A stretch of DNA of 64,000 nt, from assembly GCA_037349315.1 (NCBI GenBank), contig JBAIAC010000004.1:31809001-31873000 (forward strand), in the 5' to 3' direction. Below the pieces are notes generated by a model. The model saw nothing but the letters and a program-made list of their open reading frames with translations. It was not told the DNA's origin and did not search any database. Source of the DNA: Chelydra serpentina (Eukaryota > Chordata > Testudines > Chelydridae). Numbering within the stretch: position 1 is the stretch's first letter; each line of letters starts with the position of its first letter. This document shows, in pieces, positions 1 to 12,110 of the stretch. A program made the position numbers and the translations under genes.

Positions 1-427
1 GACCTGACCTCTCTTACCCAGGGTAATCTGACCAGAACCAGTAGAAGATGGCAATATCACAGGCCTATATTTTCTTAAATTCCTCTTCCAGTCTAATTAT
101 GCATGCTGAGTCTCAACCCACAAGTAATTCTTTTTGGACATTTGAACCACAACAGTTCTGCGTTTTTTAGTTATTAAAAGCATAGGGGAAAATCCCTTAT
201 AGTTAACCCCCAAATTTCCAATTAGAAACTATGTATTCAAAAGGTAGAAGCCTCAGATTTAGAGTTTAGCTACATGGCGACACTCAAGAAAGTTAAGGCA
301 AATCAACTAAAGATGTAAAGTTAATGCATTAACCTCCACCTACACCCCTGCGTGGATGGTTTCATTCAGGAGTAAAGTGGTTTTAGTTCAATGTAATTTA
401 ATCCTCCTCCATATAGAACAGCTTCCG

Positions 428-1112
428 TATAGAAAAGAGGCAACTAAGGGGGGATATAATAGAGGTCTATAAAATCATAAGTGATATAGAGAAAGTAAAT
501 AAGGAAGAGTTATTTACTCCTTCTCATAACACAAGAACAAGGGGCCACCAAATGAAATTAATAGGTAGCAGGTTTAAAACAAACACAAGAAAGTATTTTT
601 TCATGCAACACACTGTCAAACTCTGGAACTCCTTGCCAGAGGGTGTTGTGAAGGCCAATACTATAACAGGGTTCAAAAGGGAGCTAGATAGATTCATGGA
701 AGATAGGTCCATCAATGGCTATTAGCCAGGATGGGCAGGAATGGTGTTCCTAGCCTCTGCTTGCCAGAAGCTGGGATTGGGTGACAGGGGATGGATCACT
801 TTATGATAACCTGTCTGTTCATTGCCTTTGGGACACCTGCCATTGGCCACTGTCAGAGGACAGAAGCGACAAGGGGTCCTGTGGCACCTTATAGATTAAC
901 AAAGGTATTGAAGCATAAGCTTTCGTGGGTCAATACCCACGAAAGCTTATGCTTCAATACCTCTGTTAGTCTATAAGGTGCCACAGGACCCCTTGTCACT
1001 TCTGCAGATCCAGACTAACACGGCTACCCCTCTGATATGTCAGAGGACAGGATACTGGGCTTGATGGACCTTTGGTCTGACCCAGGATGGCTGTTCTTAT
1101 GTACTTATGTTC
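428..1112 (+). mobile_element. CR1-clade LINE, 3' part, interrupted
   Basis: Decayed 3' end of a CR1-family LINE. It reads through the conserved C-terminal stretch (CTCTGGAACTCCTTGCCAGA, then AGGGAGCTAGATAGATTCATG) and the 3' tail GGATACTGGGCTTGATGGAC with terminal TTCTTATG words. The same tail recurs at 28615-28676 and, inverted, at 35515-35672. A palindromic Penelope-derived element splits it at 864-1037. Confidence 0.8.
864..1037 (+). mobile_element. Palindromic Penelope-derived element with 13-bp target duplication
   Basis: The sequence TGTCAGAGGACAG stands exactly at 851-863 and 1038-1050 and brackets this 174-bp element. Two arms in opposite orientation (each with GGTGCCACAGGACCCCTTGT or its complement, and AAGCTTATGCTTCAATACC) meet at a hairpin centred near 936. 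Only the right arm keeps the terminal CAGACTAACACGGCTACCCC. The long duplication argues for retroposition rather than a cut-and-paste transposon. The same family recurs at 9114, 11335, 18208, 23070 and 58125. Confidence 0.75.
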
Positions 1113-1168
1113 CATGGTACATACAATAGACCTGATTCTCTTCTCATTTTACACCAATTGTATGACAG

Positions 1169-1319
1169 CAAAGGTGCTGGAACAGGGGTTCGGGGGGGCG
1201 GGGGGTGGGGGAGGCGTGCAGCAGCACCCCCTGGCTTCAAATGGTTTCCATCATATATAAGGTTTACAGTTTTGTTCAATGGCTTTCAGCACCCCCAATA
1301 TAAAAGTTGCTCCAATGCT
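1169..1319. mobile_element. Small inverted-end repeat (MITE-like) with 12-bp flanking repeat
   Basis: The 12-mer ATTGTATGACAG occurs at 1157-1168 and 1320-1331. Between them are loose inverted ends (GGTGCTGGAACA against the complement of TTGCTCCAATGC), a G-rich run and GCAGCAGCACCCCCTGGCTT. The family is common in turtles as I recall; I cannot assign the superfamily. Confidence 0.5.
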
Positions 1320-2989
1320 ATTGTATGACAGTGTAAATCCAATTTGCACAGGCATAAAACTGGTATAATGGAGTGGAGAAGGTCTACTGTACGTACCATG
1401 CTAAAACTTCAAGATGGCAATGTTGAACTAATTTTTAAAATGGAAATGTACCAGGAAAAATGCTACAGAAACACATACTTTCACATATTTTACTGAAGAC
1501 TGCTTATCTGCCCTGAGGTTTCTCACTTGAAGTTACTTACACAGGGTTGTATTTGGCCATCCTTCCTACTCCATGTGTATGTGAGGCCACTAGGAGACAC
1601 TGAGGTTGGGTTTGCACTGCAGTGCTATCAAGAAGGGTTAACCATTTGAACTGAGCTATGAAATGGAATGTCTTTCATTTTCACATGCTTAAATAGATTT
1701 AGAATTTAAAATCCATTAACTACCATTGGGTGTTAGTTGTGAACAGTAAATCCTTTATCATCAGCTTTATCAATATAATTGACAAGATATTTCCCTTATG
1801 CCTCCAAAATTTCAATAGTAAAATAGAGAAACAAAAACATGCCTATAGCAAAAAAGATCCATTGGGATTTCAGTGTTAATATCAATGGGCTTTGGGACGA
1901 TGCTTCGCTTATAAGAGGCTAATGAGGTGAGGTTTCTGATTTGAGAAAAATGTTGTATTCATGTACGGTAAAAGTATCCAGACCACAGGATAGGCATTTT
2001 TTATTGTATTATACATGAAAATAAATAAAATAAATAAATGACCTACAGTTGCCAGTTAAGAAGACAAGGAATAACTGAATAAGGATTAACTGAGCAAAAG
2101 CAAGGTGCTGGACTAAGAGTATTCATATTACACATAGTACTATTTTATTCATTTGACAGTCACTTTGGTCTTGTCTACACTGATTATTTTAGGGAAATTT
2201 CCTCTGGTTCTAGTGCTAATGTAGACTGACATTTTTATCATATCATTTAGAGCTACCCACCATTTGGTTCTTACTATTCATAACATTTTCCTAATATCAG
2301 ACTTAAAACTTTTCTTTCCTTATCTTCAAGACTGTAGAACAAGCAGCAATCACCTTCTGAGACTAACACTCGTCCTCCCAACTTAATATCAACTATATAT
2401 GGATACATCAACACAGGGGACTTCAGAGAAGCCTCCTACTAGCCACCATCTGATTTATCCACTCCACTAACATCCAGTTCCCTTAAAGCTGACCCATTAA
2501 TTTCAGATTCTATTGCGTCCAGTCTGGAAAACATTTCAGACTCTGCTTAAACATGTTTAATATTTTCTATAACCTCCCTAGTCAGGATTTTTACAGGTAA
2601 TTTCAATAAATTACTATAATTAATGTACCAAAAAATCACTGAGCATTTGATATAATTGAGTCTAAAATAAGTGACTTATATAATTGACACAGATGACTGC
2701 TACCAGACACACCTGGATATTACCTTTTAAAATGTTAAGTAATATGGTTATGTTCTATTTTGTCTTACTTTATGTCTATTTGAAGAACATAAACGGATTT
2801 CAGCCACAGATTAATTTGAGATACAAATGCCTAATCATCATCTCACACTAATATTTGTGCTTCTACAGTTAACTGAAACTAGACACTGAGAAATGTTGTT
2901 AGTTGTTTGACCTTTATATTTAAATTCCAGAATCTCACTGAAGGACAGAACGTGTGAGTAGGAAAGGAAAGATATGCAAGATATCTGGT

Positions 2990-3114
2990 TAGGGTTGCCA
3001 GTTTTGGTTGGACATATTCCTGGAGGTTTAATCACATGACATAATCTTTAATAAAAATTAATCTTTCAATTCCTGGAGACTTCACAGGGCAATCCTGGAG
3101 GGTTGGCAACCCTA
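2990..3114. mobile_element. hAT-like MITE, TAGGGTTGCCA ends
   Basis: A 125-bp element with inverted ends TAGGGTTGCCA...TGGCAACCCTA, flanked by TATCTGGT (2982-2989) and TATTTGGT (3115-3122). These are an 8-bp duplication with one change. The element at 43402-43902 has the same ends. Confidence 0.65.
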
Positions 3115-3639
3115 TATTTGGTTAATGCAAAATTAGGGGATAAATCATCTGGAAAGCTTGTATAGGCTATTAGTGAGCATACTAAAATATTTACTTGAGT
3201 AGATTTTATTTGCAGCATCGCAAACATTGGGCTTCCCTGTTTTTTGGGGTTTTTTGGGGGTTTGACTGTGTGCATCCTCTGTAATTATTATTTTTTTGTA
3301 TTATAGTAGGAAGATGTAGACTGATCAGAAAATTACAACATGGGGATGTATTTGGCAGTAGAAACATTTACTAAGGGAAATGATGAAAGCCCAGTATTTT
3401 TAGATATCAAAACCTAGACTGAATAAAATAGAAGAAAATGTACGGTAAGAAACAATCCTGCAATTTTTCTGTGAAGTCACTAAGAGACTGTATTCTTTGT
3501 TTCCTGACTGCCACTTCCTGTGAAGCCTTCAAGGGTTAATTCTACAGTAAACTTTTTGCTTCTGTCTCAACTTTTCAGCTAACTGTCTAAAAAAAAAAAA
3601 AGAATGGTTTCTCTGGAGAGAAAAATTCTCAAGCAACCA

Positions 3640-3960
3640 TTTCTCTCTTTCCCTCCCTGGCTCCAACAGCCAGTTTGCCTCTAAGGTCCACAACTTTGGC
3701 ATCATCCTTGACTCTGCACTCTCCTTCTCTTCTCAGATCTCCAATGTCTTGAAACTTTCATCTCCACTTACTGTCTTGACTATCACAACTCCTTTCTTTA
3801 TAGCCTCCCCAAATCCCAACTCTCCAGACATCGGCATAAATAGAACACTATTGCCTGCCTTATCATATGTACACACCCCACCCAATTTTACTGCTTTTCA
3901 TTCATTTCAGGATACAGTTAAGATTTCAATCTTTGTTTTTTAAACTCTCCCTGGATTTGT
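3640..3960 (+). mobile_element. L2-like LINE fragment (late reverse-transcriptase region)
   Basis: The plus-strand translation contains KVHNFGIILDSALSFSSQIS, a decayed form of the LGVxxDSxLSFxxHI block after the RT fingers/palm in L2-type LINEs. It is short, with stops and frameshifts around it. A second L2-like piece lies at 28780-30080. Confidence 0.5.
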
Positions 3961-4262
3961 CTCTAGCCTGGCCGGAGCTGCTCCAGCAGGCCAGGTGGTG
4001 CAGCTGCAGCCTGGAAGCCCCGGAGCTACAGCTGCTTCAGAGGCTGGGGGGAGAGCAGCGTGGCCAGAAACGGAGAGACTCTGGCTCCGCCTCTTCCCTT
4101 CTGGCTCTGCTGGCTGTGCTGCCTCTTCTTGCCCCCTCTTTTGGGGGGAGGGCTGTGTCCCACCTCTCCCCGTCTCTATACCCGTTCATAAGCCAATCCC
4201 CTTCTCTGTTGCTTCCCTTTTTTACTAAAAAAATTTCAGCTTATGAATGAGTATATACCGTA
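3960..4262. repeat. GC-rich repeat remnant ending in an inverted GTTCATAAGC
   Basis: A GC-rich patch with many CAGCTGC/GGAGCTGC words, followed by CGTTCATAAGCC and, about 50 bp on, the inverted GCTTATGAATGAG. It looks like the end of a small DNA transposon. The left limit is unclear. Confidence 0.3.
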
Positions 4263-7200
4263 AGCATTCCAGAGTTTGTCTCATTTGTAATAGTATCAAC
4301 TAAACAGGGTAGAGGAAAAAGGTAACAAAACTTCAGAATGAGAATATTGTTTAGTTAGTTAATTAAAAAAATAATAGTGACTAACAGAAATTTTGTACAA
4401 AAATTAAAGCATAATCTCTGCATTAAGGAAGGAGAAATAAACTGAAATAAGAACTATGCTAATGTGAGTTAACATAGCACTAACTTTGAGGGCTAAATTT
4501 AACTAAATAAAGCAGAAAAGCAAATTAAAGCATTATTAAGATTCTTGGATAAGCAGAAACTATCATAAACAAGGAATTAAGACTCTCACTTGATCCTGGT
4601 CTCAAGAACTTTAGCATTCTGAAAACTATAAACCTTTGCGTACGGCTGAATGAACTAAAAACATAATAGAACTTTTAGTTTTCATTTTAATAGTTTGTCA
4701 AAAAGAGAAAACATTATTTTAACTTTTTAAATTTAATTTCTCTTGCCCTTTTTATGGCAACATATCTTGCGGATGTCACTTCTGTAGTCATCATAAGTGC
4801 TCTACAGTCATAGAATTTTGATGACAGTGAATGGATGTGTATAAAACAATGGAATCAACAGCGTTTTGTGTTCAGTTCATGTGAATTACTTTGTGTACAT
4901 GATACACTTCTATGAACACTAACAACTCCCAGGAAAAACTCTCAAATATTTAAATCACAACACATTACTAAGATAAAGCCATTTCAAACACAAACTGGAT
5001 TCCTAATTATTTTCCTGACCTTACACCTCTCATTTATTTTATATGAGTCTATGACCCACAATTCCATCCTACAGTTTTAGTGGGCCAATGTGGGACAGAC
5101 TGCCCCAGTCAGAAAGTAACAAAGACTGAAACAACTGTACACCAGAAGCCAAAGAGAGTAGTAAATAAACAATAAAACAACAGCTCCCACTCCAGATGAT
5201 TGAATGGGCCCCTGCACAACTGCCTGGGGTCTCTCTATCCAGTGGATTGCAAGGCAGGATCAGAGTCAGCTACAGTACACAACTATTTAATTTCTCCAGA
5301 TTGCAGGGAGACTACATGGGGTTGTGTGGCCTTGAGGGGCAGGGGAGCACAGGTTTACTCACTCTGCTAGTAAGCATCAGGTAAATTGTGGGTGTGCTAG
5401 TAACACTATAATAGTAGGCAGAAGACAGAAAAAAATGTGTGTTTTAGTACATATATGAAGGTGTGGTGGTGCCTATCCACCACTATCTGTCCAAAATAAG
5501 ATAACTACTGGATCTCAAACAACTGCTTGGCACTTGTTTCCATACAATTCTCTCTGTATTCTGGCTACAATACTTAATATAAAAACTAATTTGTATGTGC
5601 TGAGAGCTTAACTGGCATTAAGCAACAGCTGTTTGCAAAAGCATAACAGCTGTGAACATGGACACACAGTCAGGGTCCAGGAGCCAACATGAGGCTGGAG
5701 ATATATATTGCTGCCTCTGCAGCCTGTTGATATGACAGCAAGAGATGCAATTCAGTAGCTTTTGAAGCACTATCTGAATATCCATCATGAGCACATCATC
5801 AGTGTTGCAGAAAAAAATATAGAGCCTTGCTTGACAGATGTCATCTCATTTAAACAGTTGCAGTTGGTCTTGCAAAAGCCAACTAATCTTTAGCTGTACC
5901 TAGTCATTGTCTGATCAGAGTCACCTGTTGGAATTCTGTAAACCAAACTGCTTTTGCACTAACTGAGATGACTTCTGTTCCATCTGAAAGGATGTTCAGT
6001 ACAATAGGTGGCATTGCCACTACATGGACTGCATAAAGGTGGACCCAGGAAAAAGTTGAACAGCTAGCATTTCTGCAACTCACCACGCAATAAATCAGCA
6101 ATATTGACCAGTCACAACAGTATCACTGCCATTTCCAGTCCTAACACTAGCAACAGCCCATGACTGGCAACGTTATCAGAAACAAGTTGATGCTCAAAAT
6201 ATGCAATGCTCGTGCACCTTTCAACTTTCTCAGTCACTTTGGCTATTAGTCTTTCACACTGAATGTGGTGTAACTCTAAGTCCTTGTTCATTCAACTGTA
6301 ATGCCTCATTCAAATTCCTCCTACAAATTCTATTTCTGCCATCTTGCTTGTAGGAACTGAGGAGGTTGAAAGGTAAATAACAAAACTAGCAACACTGCCA
6401 AGATGTATATCTGTGCCTTAGTGTTGATTTTATCTGTCTTACTGGCATCCTTCCCCTCCCTTTCCCTGACACATTCTTTGCCGCCAGTTGGAATACTATT
6501 TCAAGGTTAGATTTTAAACTTGTCAGACCTTAACATTTATTTGAATTTTTGTGAGGCACCTAGAATATTTTAGTCACTTGCAAAATATAATAATATTAAT
6601 TACAATACTAACTTCAGCATCAGCTGCGCACTTGCATGAAAAGCACCTTTGCCTTTTAACTTCAGGTATTCACACTGCAGTTAGTTCACAGAGATTTCAG
6701 CACACTCAGTGCCTGCCATACATGCAAGACCAAAAGACTGACCCTATGTAATTGAACTGATCTCTGGGAATCTCTGCAGAGTCAGAAGGAATTTTCACCC
6801 TGACCATACAGTAGTAGCAGATCCTTTCCATGTTGCCACTTCAACCAGAGTGCCAGAGTTTTTTCTGCAGCCCTAACATCCCAGCTCCTCCCCAACAGCT
6901 GCATCCATAATACTCCACTCCCAGAAGAGGCCTTCATCTTATTAATTTTCTTACTGTTTTAGATGCCTATTTATGTTCATATGGGCAGGGAGGAGCAAAT
7001 GTGTTTAGGCTGGTAATATTCCTTATGCATAGCATGTTTTTTTTTCTTGTGGTGAATCTCTCCATCATTATGAAGCTGGCCACACCATCTGAGAAACTTT
7101 ACCAGAGTGGATGGGCAGTGCAATAGTCAGTTTTTGAATGGTGTAGTTGGAGTAGGTCTGGCACTGATCAATCCCAGCAGAGCCTGAAGCCACCACCTCA

Positions 7201-9113
7201 GCCCATACCTCCCCACTTGCCGAGAATGACCAGGGCATCAGCAATCCATAATGGTTAAACTCAGGCAAGGGGAGAAGGAGAGTGGAATTTGACAGGTGAC
7301 TTAATTGTTTGCCACATTTGTTTGAGCTTGTCCCCATATGCAATTACCTGCATAGCAACCCACTCCAATGCTGAACTCAAAATATATTTAAAAACTTTAT
7401 AAAAGCAGATGTGCAACTACTAGACTTATTTTAAAACAGAGTGTCTGAGGGGTATGTGTTAACAAACCAATAATCAGTTTCCCCTTATACGTGCTGCAAT
7501 ATGACCTGTTTTACTAGTCTGAAACCCTTCAGACGCAGGCAGCTATTTTTCCTTAACATGCTGAAGCAGGTATCAGCAGTGGCCAAAGGAAAACATGTGA
7601 CATCAGCTGATGTAAAAAAATTTCAAAACAAAGAACTTCATTTAGAAAAAATAGACCCTGCAATATTATTTGGGGTCTAACTAAACTTATATGCTCTTTG
7701 CATACCTACAGCTTTTGCAAAGGGTCACTTGAAAAATCAAAGGCATGAATGCAAGCCGCCAGGAGACAATGTATGAGCAGCAAATGGTAGAAGTCCGTGA
7801 TTCAACAAATCTAAACATTTAATTTCTCTCCAAAACAGCGGACAACTAAATTTACCCTTCCCATTGCACAATCATTGTAGTTACTGTAGACCTGCTTGAA
7901 GACCGTTTTTAAAAGATATTGTTAATGTCTCAATTTGGCAATTCAGTTGCTGAAAATTTTTAGAAGAAAGAGTTAGCCCACATGCTCTTTATTGTTTCTA
8001 CCATTCCATACTAGAACTTCATGCAACTGCTAACCAAAAACACAGCCCATTGGGAAGTACCTTTTAAATTCCTATTCAGTTGTAAGTTTCTTAGAAAATA
8101 TCCTGAATATAGTTATTTGATACCATTCAAAAGTTCCTTTCCAAGCATTCACTATGAATGATAAATACAGGTTGGTTGTCAGCTCACCAACAGAAGAAAG
8201 TTTCAGCCACTCTGACCTACTGTATCCATTTCTGCATTTAAAATTCCTTAAATGACAGTAAGTAATTGTAGCTGTTGTGATTCTCTTGCTGCCAGGAGGA
8301 TATTGGTTTTTATTTTTAGAGCACTTCTTAAATGCCCTTGAAATTGTCTCAAGTTTGTACAATAAGAAGTAAAAAAACCTAAAAAAACAAAACAAAAAAA
8401 ACAACTTAGGAAACAGCCCTTTCTAGGCAAATAACTGAAGAAAGTAAATAGCCCCTAACTTGGGAAGATTTTTCCCCCTGAAGATATAGACCTCTAACTC
8501 TTGGCTATCCTTACATATTTTTCCTCCATCCACTCCCTATCAACACTAGCCTTTACCCCATCTGCTGCACCTAAATTCAATTTTCCCCAACCAAAGTTTC
8601 CATTTTCAGAAGGTTTTAAACCTGTGCATGCTAGACCAAAAGCAGTACTCTACAATATAATCTCTCCACCTTGGAATATGACTCCTTACTGCCTGCATCC
8701 AGACACTGTAATGTATAAATGATGTGAAAAATGTTTTGCTGCTACATATTTCTTGAAAGATGCTTTGCCTAACAGCAGTGCTGAAACCTGGACAAAATTT
8801 ACTATTTCACAGACTGGCAAAGAAGTTTATGTTTGTGAAAGGAATGCTTTTCTAATTAGCTGACCTTGAAAATGACAGTTAAGCTACTCTTTTTCAGAAC
8901 TCTGATAAGAGCAAAACATATATATTCTACAAAGCAGCCCAACCTTCAGACTTGTTAACTGACAAATGAAAAGCTGAGAATCAAAATGATTGAAAGTCTA
9001 CACACGAGCAATCACATTTATTTAAACAATTCATTGCCAATATGCTTCCGAAAGCAGTTTCATTCTACATTTATGTTATATAGTCTTTTCACTAAGGCTC
9101 TTCATATAGTTTT

Positions 9114-9319
9114 CAAAAGAAAAACTTGTAGCACCTTAGAGACTAACAAATTTATTTCAGCATAAGCTTTCGTGGGTTAATACCCACTTCATCGAGTGGG
9201 TATTAACCCACGAAAGCTTATGCTGAAATAAATTTGTTAGTCTCTAAGGTGCTACAAGTTTTTCTTTCGTATTTTCGTTTTGCTGACACAGACTAACACG
9301 GCTACTACACTGAAACCTA
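9114..9319 (+). mobile_element. Palindromic Penelope-derived element with 12-bp target duplication
   Basis: TCATATAGTTTT at 9102-9113 and again at 9320-9331 brackets a 206-bp element. Its two arms (AAACTTGTAGCACCTTAGAG to AAGCTTTCGTGGGTTAATAC and the inverse) are almost perfectly complementary over about 75 bp around position 9190. Beyond the right arm comes the terminal segment GACACAGACTAACACGGCTA. Each arm has a GTGGGT/ACCCAC stem followed by GAAAGC, as in the hammerhead-like copy at 18208; here the core in front of the stem has decayed. Confidence 0.75.
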
Positions 9320-10329
9320 TCATATAGTTTTAGTTCTTCTTTAAAATTTATGCATCTATATGCTGGCCACGCTAAAATATGTAGTTACAACAAATCTAAC
9401 TAGCATAAATAATTCTTATATATCCAAATTCACTAGAATATAGTCACACTGATGTTTATGCATGGTAAGACCTATATTTCGGCTAATGAAAGATTGAATA
9501 GATAGAATTTTTTAGATAACAGATAAATCCTTTTTTTCCATATGTGAACAGAGGTTTTTTTTTTAAAGGAATTTCAATTTATTAATTGGATTCAGAAGAA
9601 AATTCTGTATTCAGGAAATGATTTGTGTGTGAAAAAGACCATCACAGATAATTAAAGATGAAGCAATCAACATATTTCAACTCAGAAACTTTTAGAACAG
9701 AAATTATTTTTAAAAAAAACCAACAAAAAACAGAAGACAGTCAAACCCATATTTGCTAAGTGGCTTCCTTCTGTCCATATTCCATTACACAGTTGCTATG
9801 TACACACAATATGTGGAGGAAAACAGTAATATCAATCATTATGTATGAATCAGGTTATACAAATAAAGTAAAACTGTAAAATACCAACAGCCACCTATTC
9901 CTAATAATGCATTAATTTATCATAATAATCAATATTTTTATGAAAAGTGCACGAAGAGCAGAGTTGTAACAGTGAACTTGCATTCACGAAGTTCAGTCTT
10001 TTATTTTCTTTAGCTGTTATTTTAAAAATAAAATAACTGTCTAGAATAGTACTACAGTACCTAAAAATTCATAAAGGTAATGCTACATCCCCTATGAGGA
10101 AATGACGGGGATAGTAGCATATTTTTACATCAAAAACATACCTGGTTTTCAACTTACATACTTACCATTTGTGAACTTGCAAAATATTATTTTGTACTGT
10201 ATTTTCAGTAAAATATTTAGAGTGTTCGTTACTGACAAACTATTTTACTACACTGGTTTGTGACAGCTGAAGTTAGTGAGATAGATCATTACGTCTAAGC
10301 TACATAGAAAGCAGGGGGCTAGCCTTTTG

Positions 10330-10640
10330 CCCATACATGGGAACATATTACTCCCTTGTTCAGCAACTCTAATGACTATCTATCCAGCTCTCAATCAAAT
10401 TCAGGACTGAACTCCTGATATTAAAAAATCACCATAAACTTGCAATCTCTATGTCAAACTATGTAACCAGCCACTTGTCCATCCTGTTCAGTGTACACAT
10501 CCAGCCTTTGACTCCTTTCTGTCTTCCTCCCCGTTAACTTTCAGTAGACTGCTATTTCACTTGTCCCAACTTTCTGAGTCACTCTTCCACTCCTAAAATC
10601 TCATAATTAAAACAATAATCTCTCATGTTATGATGAAAAC
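10330..10640 (+). mobile_element. Possible L2-like LINE fragment
   Basis: A plus-strand reading gives a decayed 'LSIQLSIKFRTELL' block, resembling the WLP.xxRIxFKxxLL segment near the end of L2-type reverse transcriptases. It is old and short; I would not insist on the family. Confidence 0.3.
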
Positions 10641-10859
10641 ATTTTGTACCAGCAAGTACGAAGATGCTACATAAAGCATACATTGTGTTGTCCACATAAG
10701 AGTGTGTACAAACACCTATTTTTCACATTCATTCTTTTCACATTTATTGAATGAATACTCTTAATCTGGAAAGAGTGTGTGTTTAGGAAAACAGTGATAT
10801 CAATCACCTTATGTTTACATCTTCTGTGAGCGAACACTGTATTAAACATGATGCTGAAA

Positions 10860-12110
10860 AACAGAGAGGAACTGATCACAAAACTAAAATTAATGGTTGT
10901 TTAGGTACAAGTGATCATGACATGACTACATTTGTTATGTGTAAGCAAAATAAAGTCCAAAACAGGATATGAAAGACAAACTGATAACTGTGTACAAATA
11001 TTTTACTAAATGTTCAAAAGTTCACAATCAAGAAAGGAGTACACTAGTTAAACAACAACAACAACTTGGCTTAGAGGAGAAATTAAAGTAGCTATAAAAA
11101 GTTTTAAAAATATATATATAACAAATGGAAAAAAGCAGAAGTTCATAGTAATGAATACAAATCAGAAGCTAGGAATTTTAGAAAATTGATAAGGAAAGCA
11201 AAAGGACAAAAGTAGACATCTATGGCTGGCAAGGTTAAGGACAATAAGAAGAAGTTTTAAGTATATTAGGAACAACAAGAATGCTAACAATGATACTGTT
11301 CCATTGTCAATGATAATGAAGTACCCATACCAACTTCCACCTTTTCATGTTTCTCTGAATGTATAAATATCTTCTTACTGTATGTTCCATTCTATGCATC
11401 CAAAGAAGTGGGCTGTAGTCCACGAAAGCTTATGCTGAAATATATTGGTTAGTCTCTAAGGTGCCACAAGTACTCCTTTTCTTTTTGCAGACACAGACTA
11501 ACATGGCTGCTACTCTGAAACTTGTCAAAAGGGCTAATGCCATTCTTGGATGTATAAAAAGGGAAAATCAAGTAGGTGTACAGAAGTTATATTACCTCTG
11601 TATTTGACACTGGTACAATCACTGCTTGAATACTGTGTCCTGTTCTGGTGTCTACACTTTAAGAAGAATGTTGATAAATTGGAGAGGATTTCATAAAAGA
11701 GTCACAAGAATGATTAAAGACTGGAAAACATGCCTTACAGTGAATAAAGTATCACAATGAAATACTCTAGGAGCTATTTAGCTTGTCCAAGAGAAGAGAC
11801 TGTGACTTGATCACAATCTATAGGTACCAACATGTGGAACACAAATCTGATAATAGAGGTCTCTTCAATCTAGCAGACAAAGTTATAAGATCTAATGGCT
11901 GGAAGCTGAAGCTAGACAAATTCAGATTAGAAATAAGGTGAGAGACATTAACCATTGGAACAATTTACCAAGGGTAGTGGTAGATTCACCATTATTGGAA
12001 ATTTTTAAATCAATATTGGATGTTTTTCTAAAAAATATGTTCTAGTTGAACCACAGCTCTTGGATTGAAGCAGGAAGTCCTATATAGCCTGTGCTATATG
12101 AAATGTCAGA
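10860..12110 (+). mobile_element. Old CR1-like LINE fragment, interrupted
   Basis: Degenerate plus-strand sequence passes through an endonuclease-end motif (AAGTGATCATGACATGACTA, reading SDHDMT), a linker, and after 11520 the late RT region (ANAILGCIKRE-like, EYCVLFWCLHF-like and a C-terminal NNLPRVVVDSP-like block). A Penelope-derived tail (11335-11521) sits in the middle and much of the RT is missing. Confidence 0.6.
11335..11521 (+). mobile_element. Penelope-derived terminal segment inside the CR1 fragment
   Basis: It contains CATCCAAAGAAGTGGGCTGT, a GTGG/CCAC stem, CGAAAGCTTATGC, GTCTCTAAGGTGCCACAAG and the terminal ACACAGACTAACATGGCTGC. It is the tail family seen in the palindromic elements, here in one orientation only and with a longer left part. 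The hammerhead-like core has mutated (CTGA to CCAA). Confidence 0.6.
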
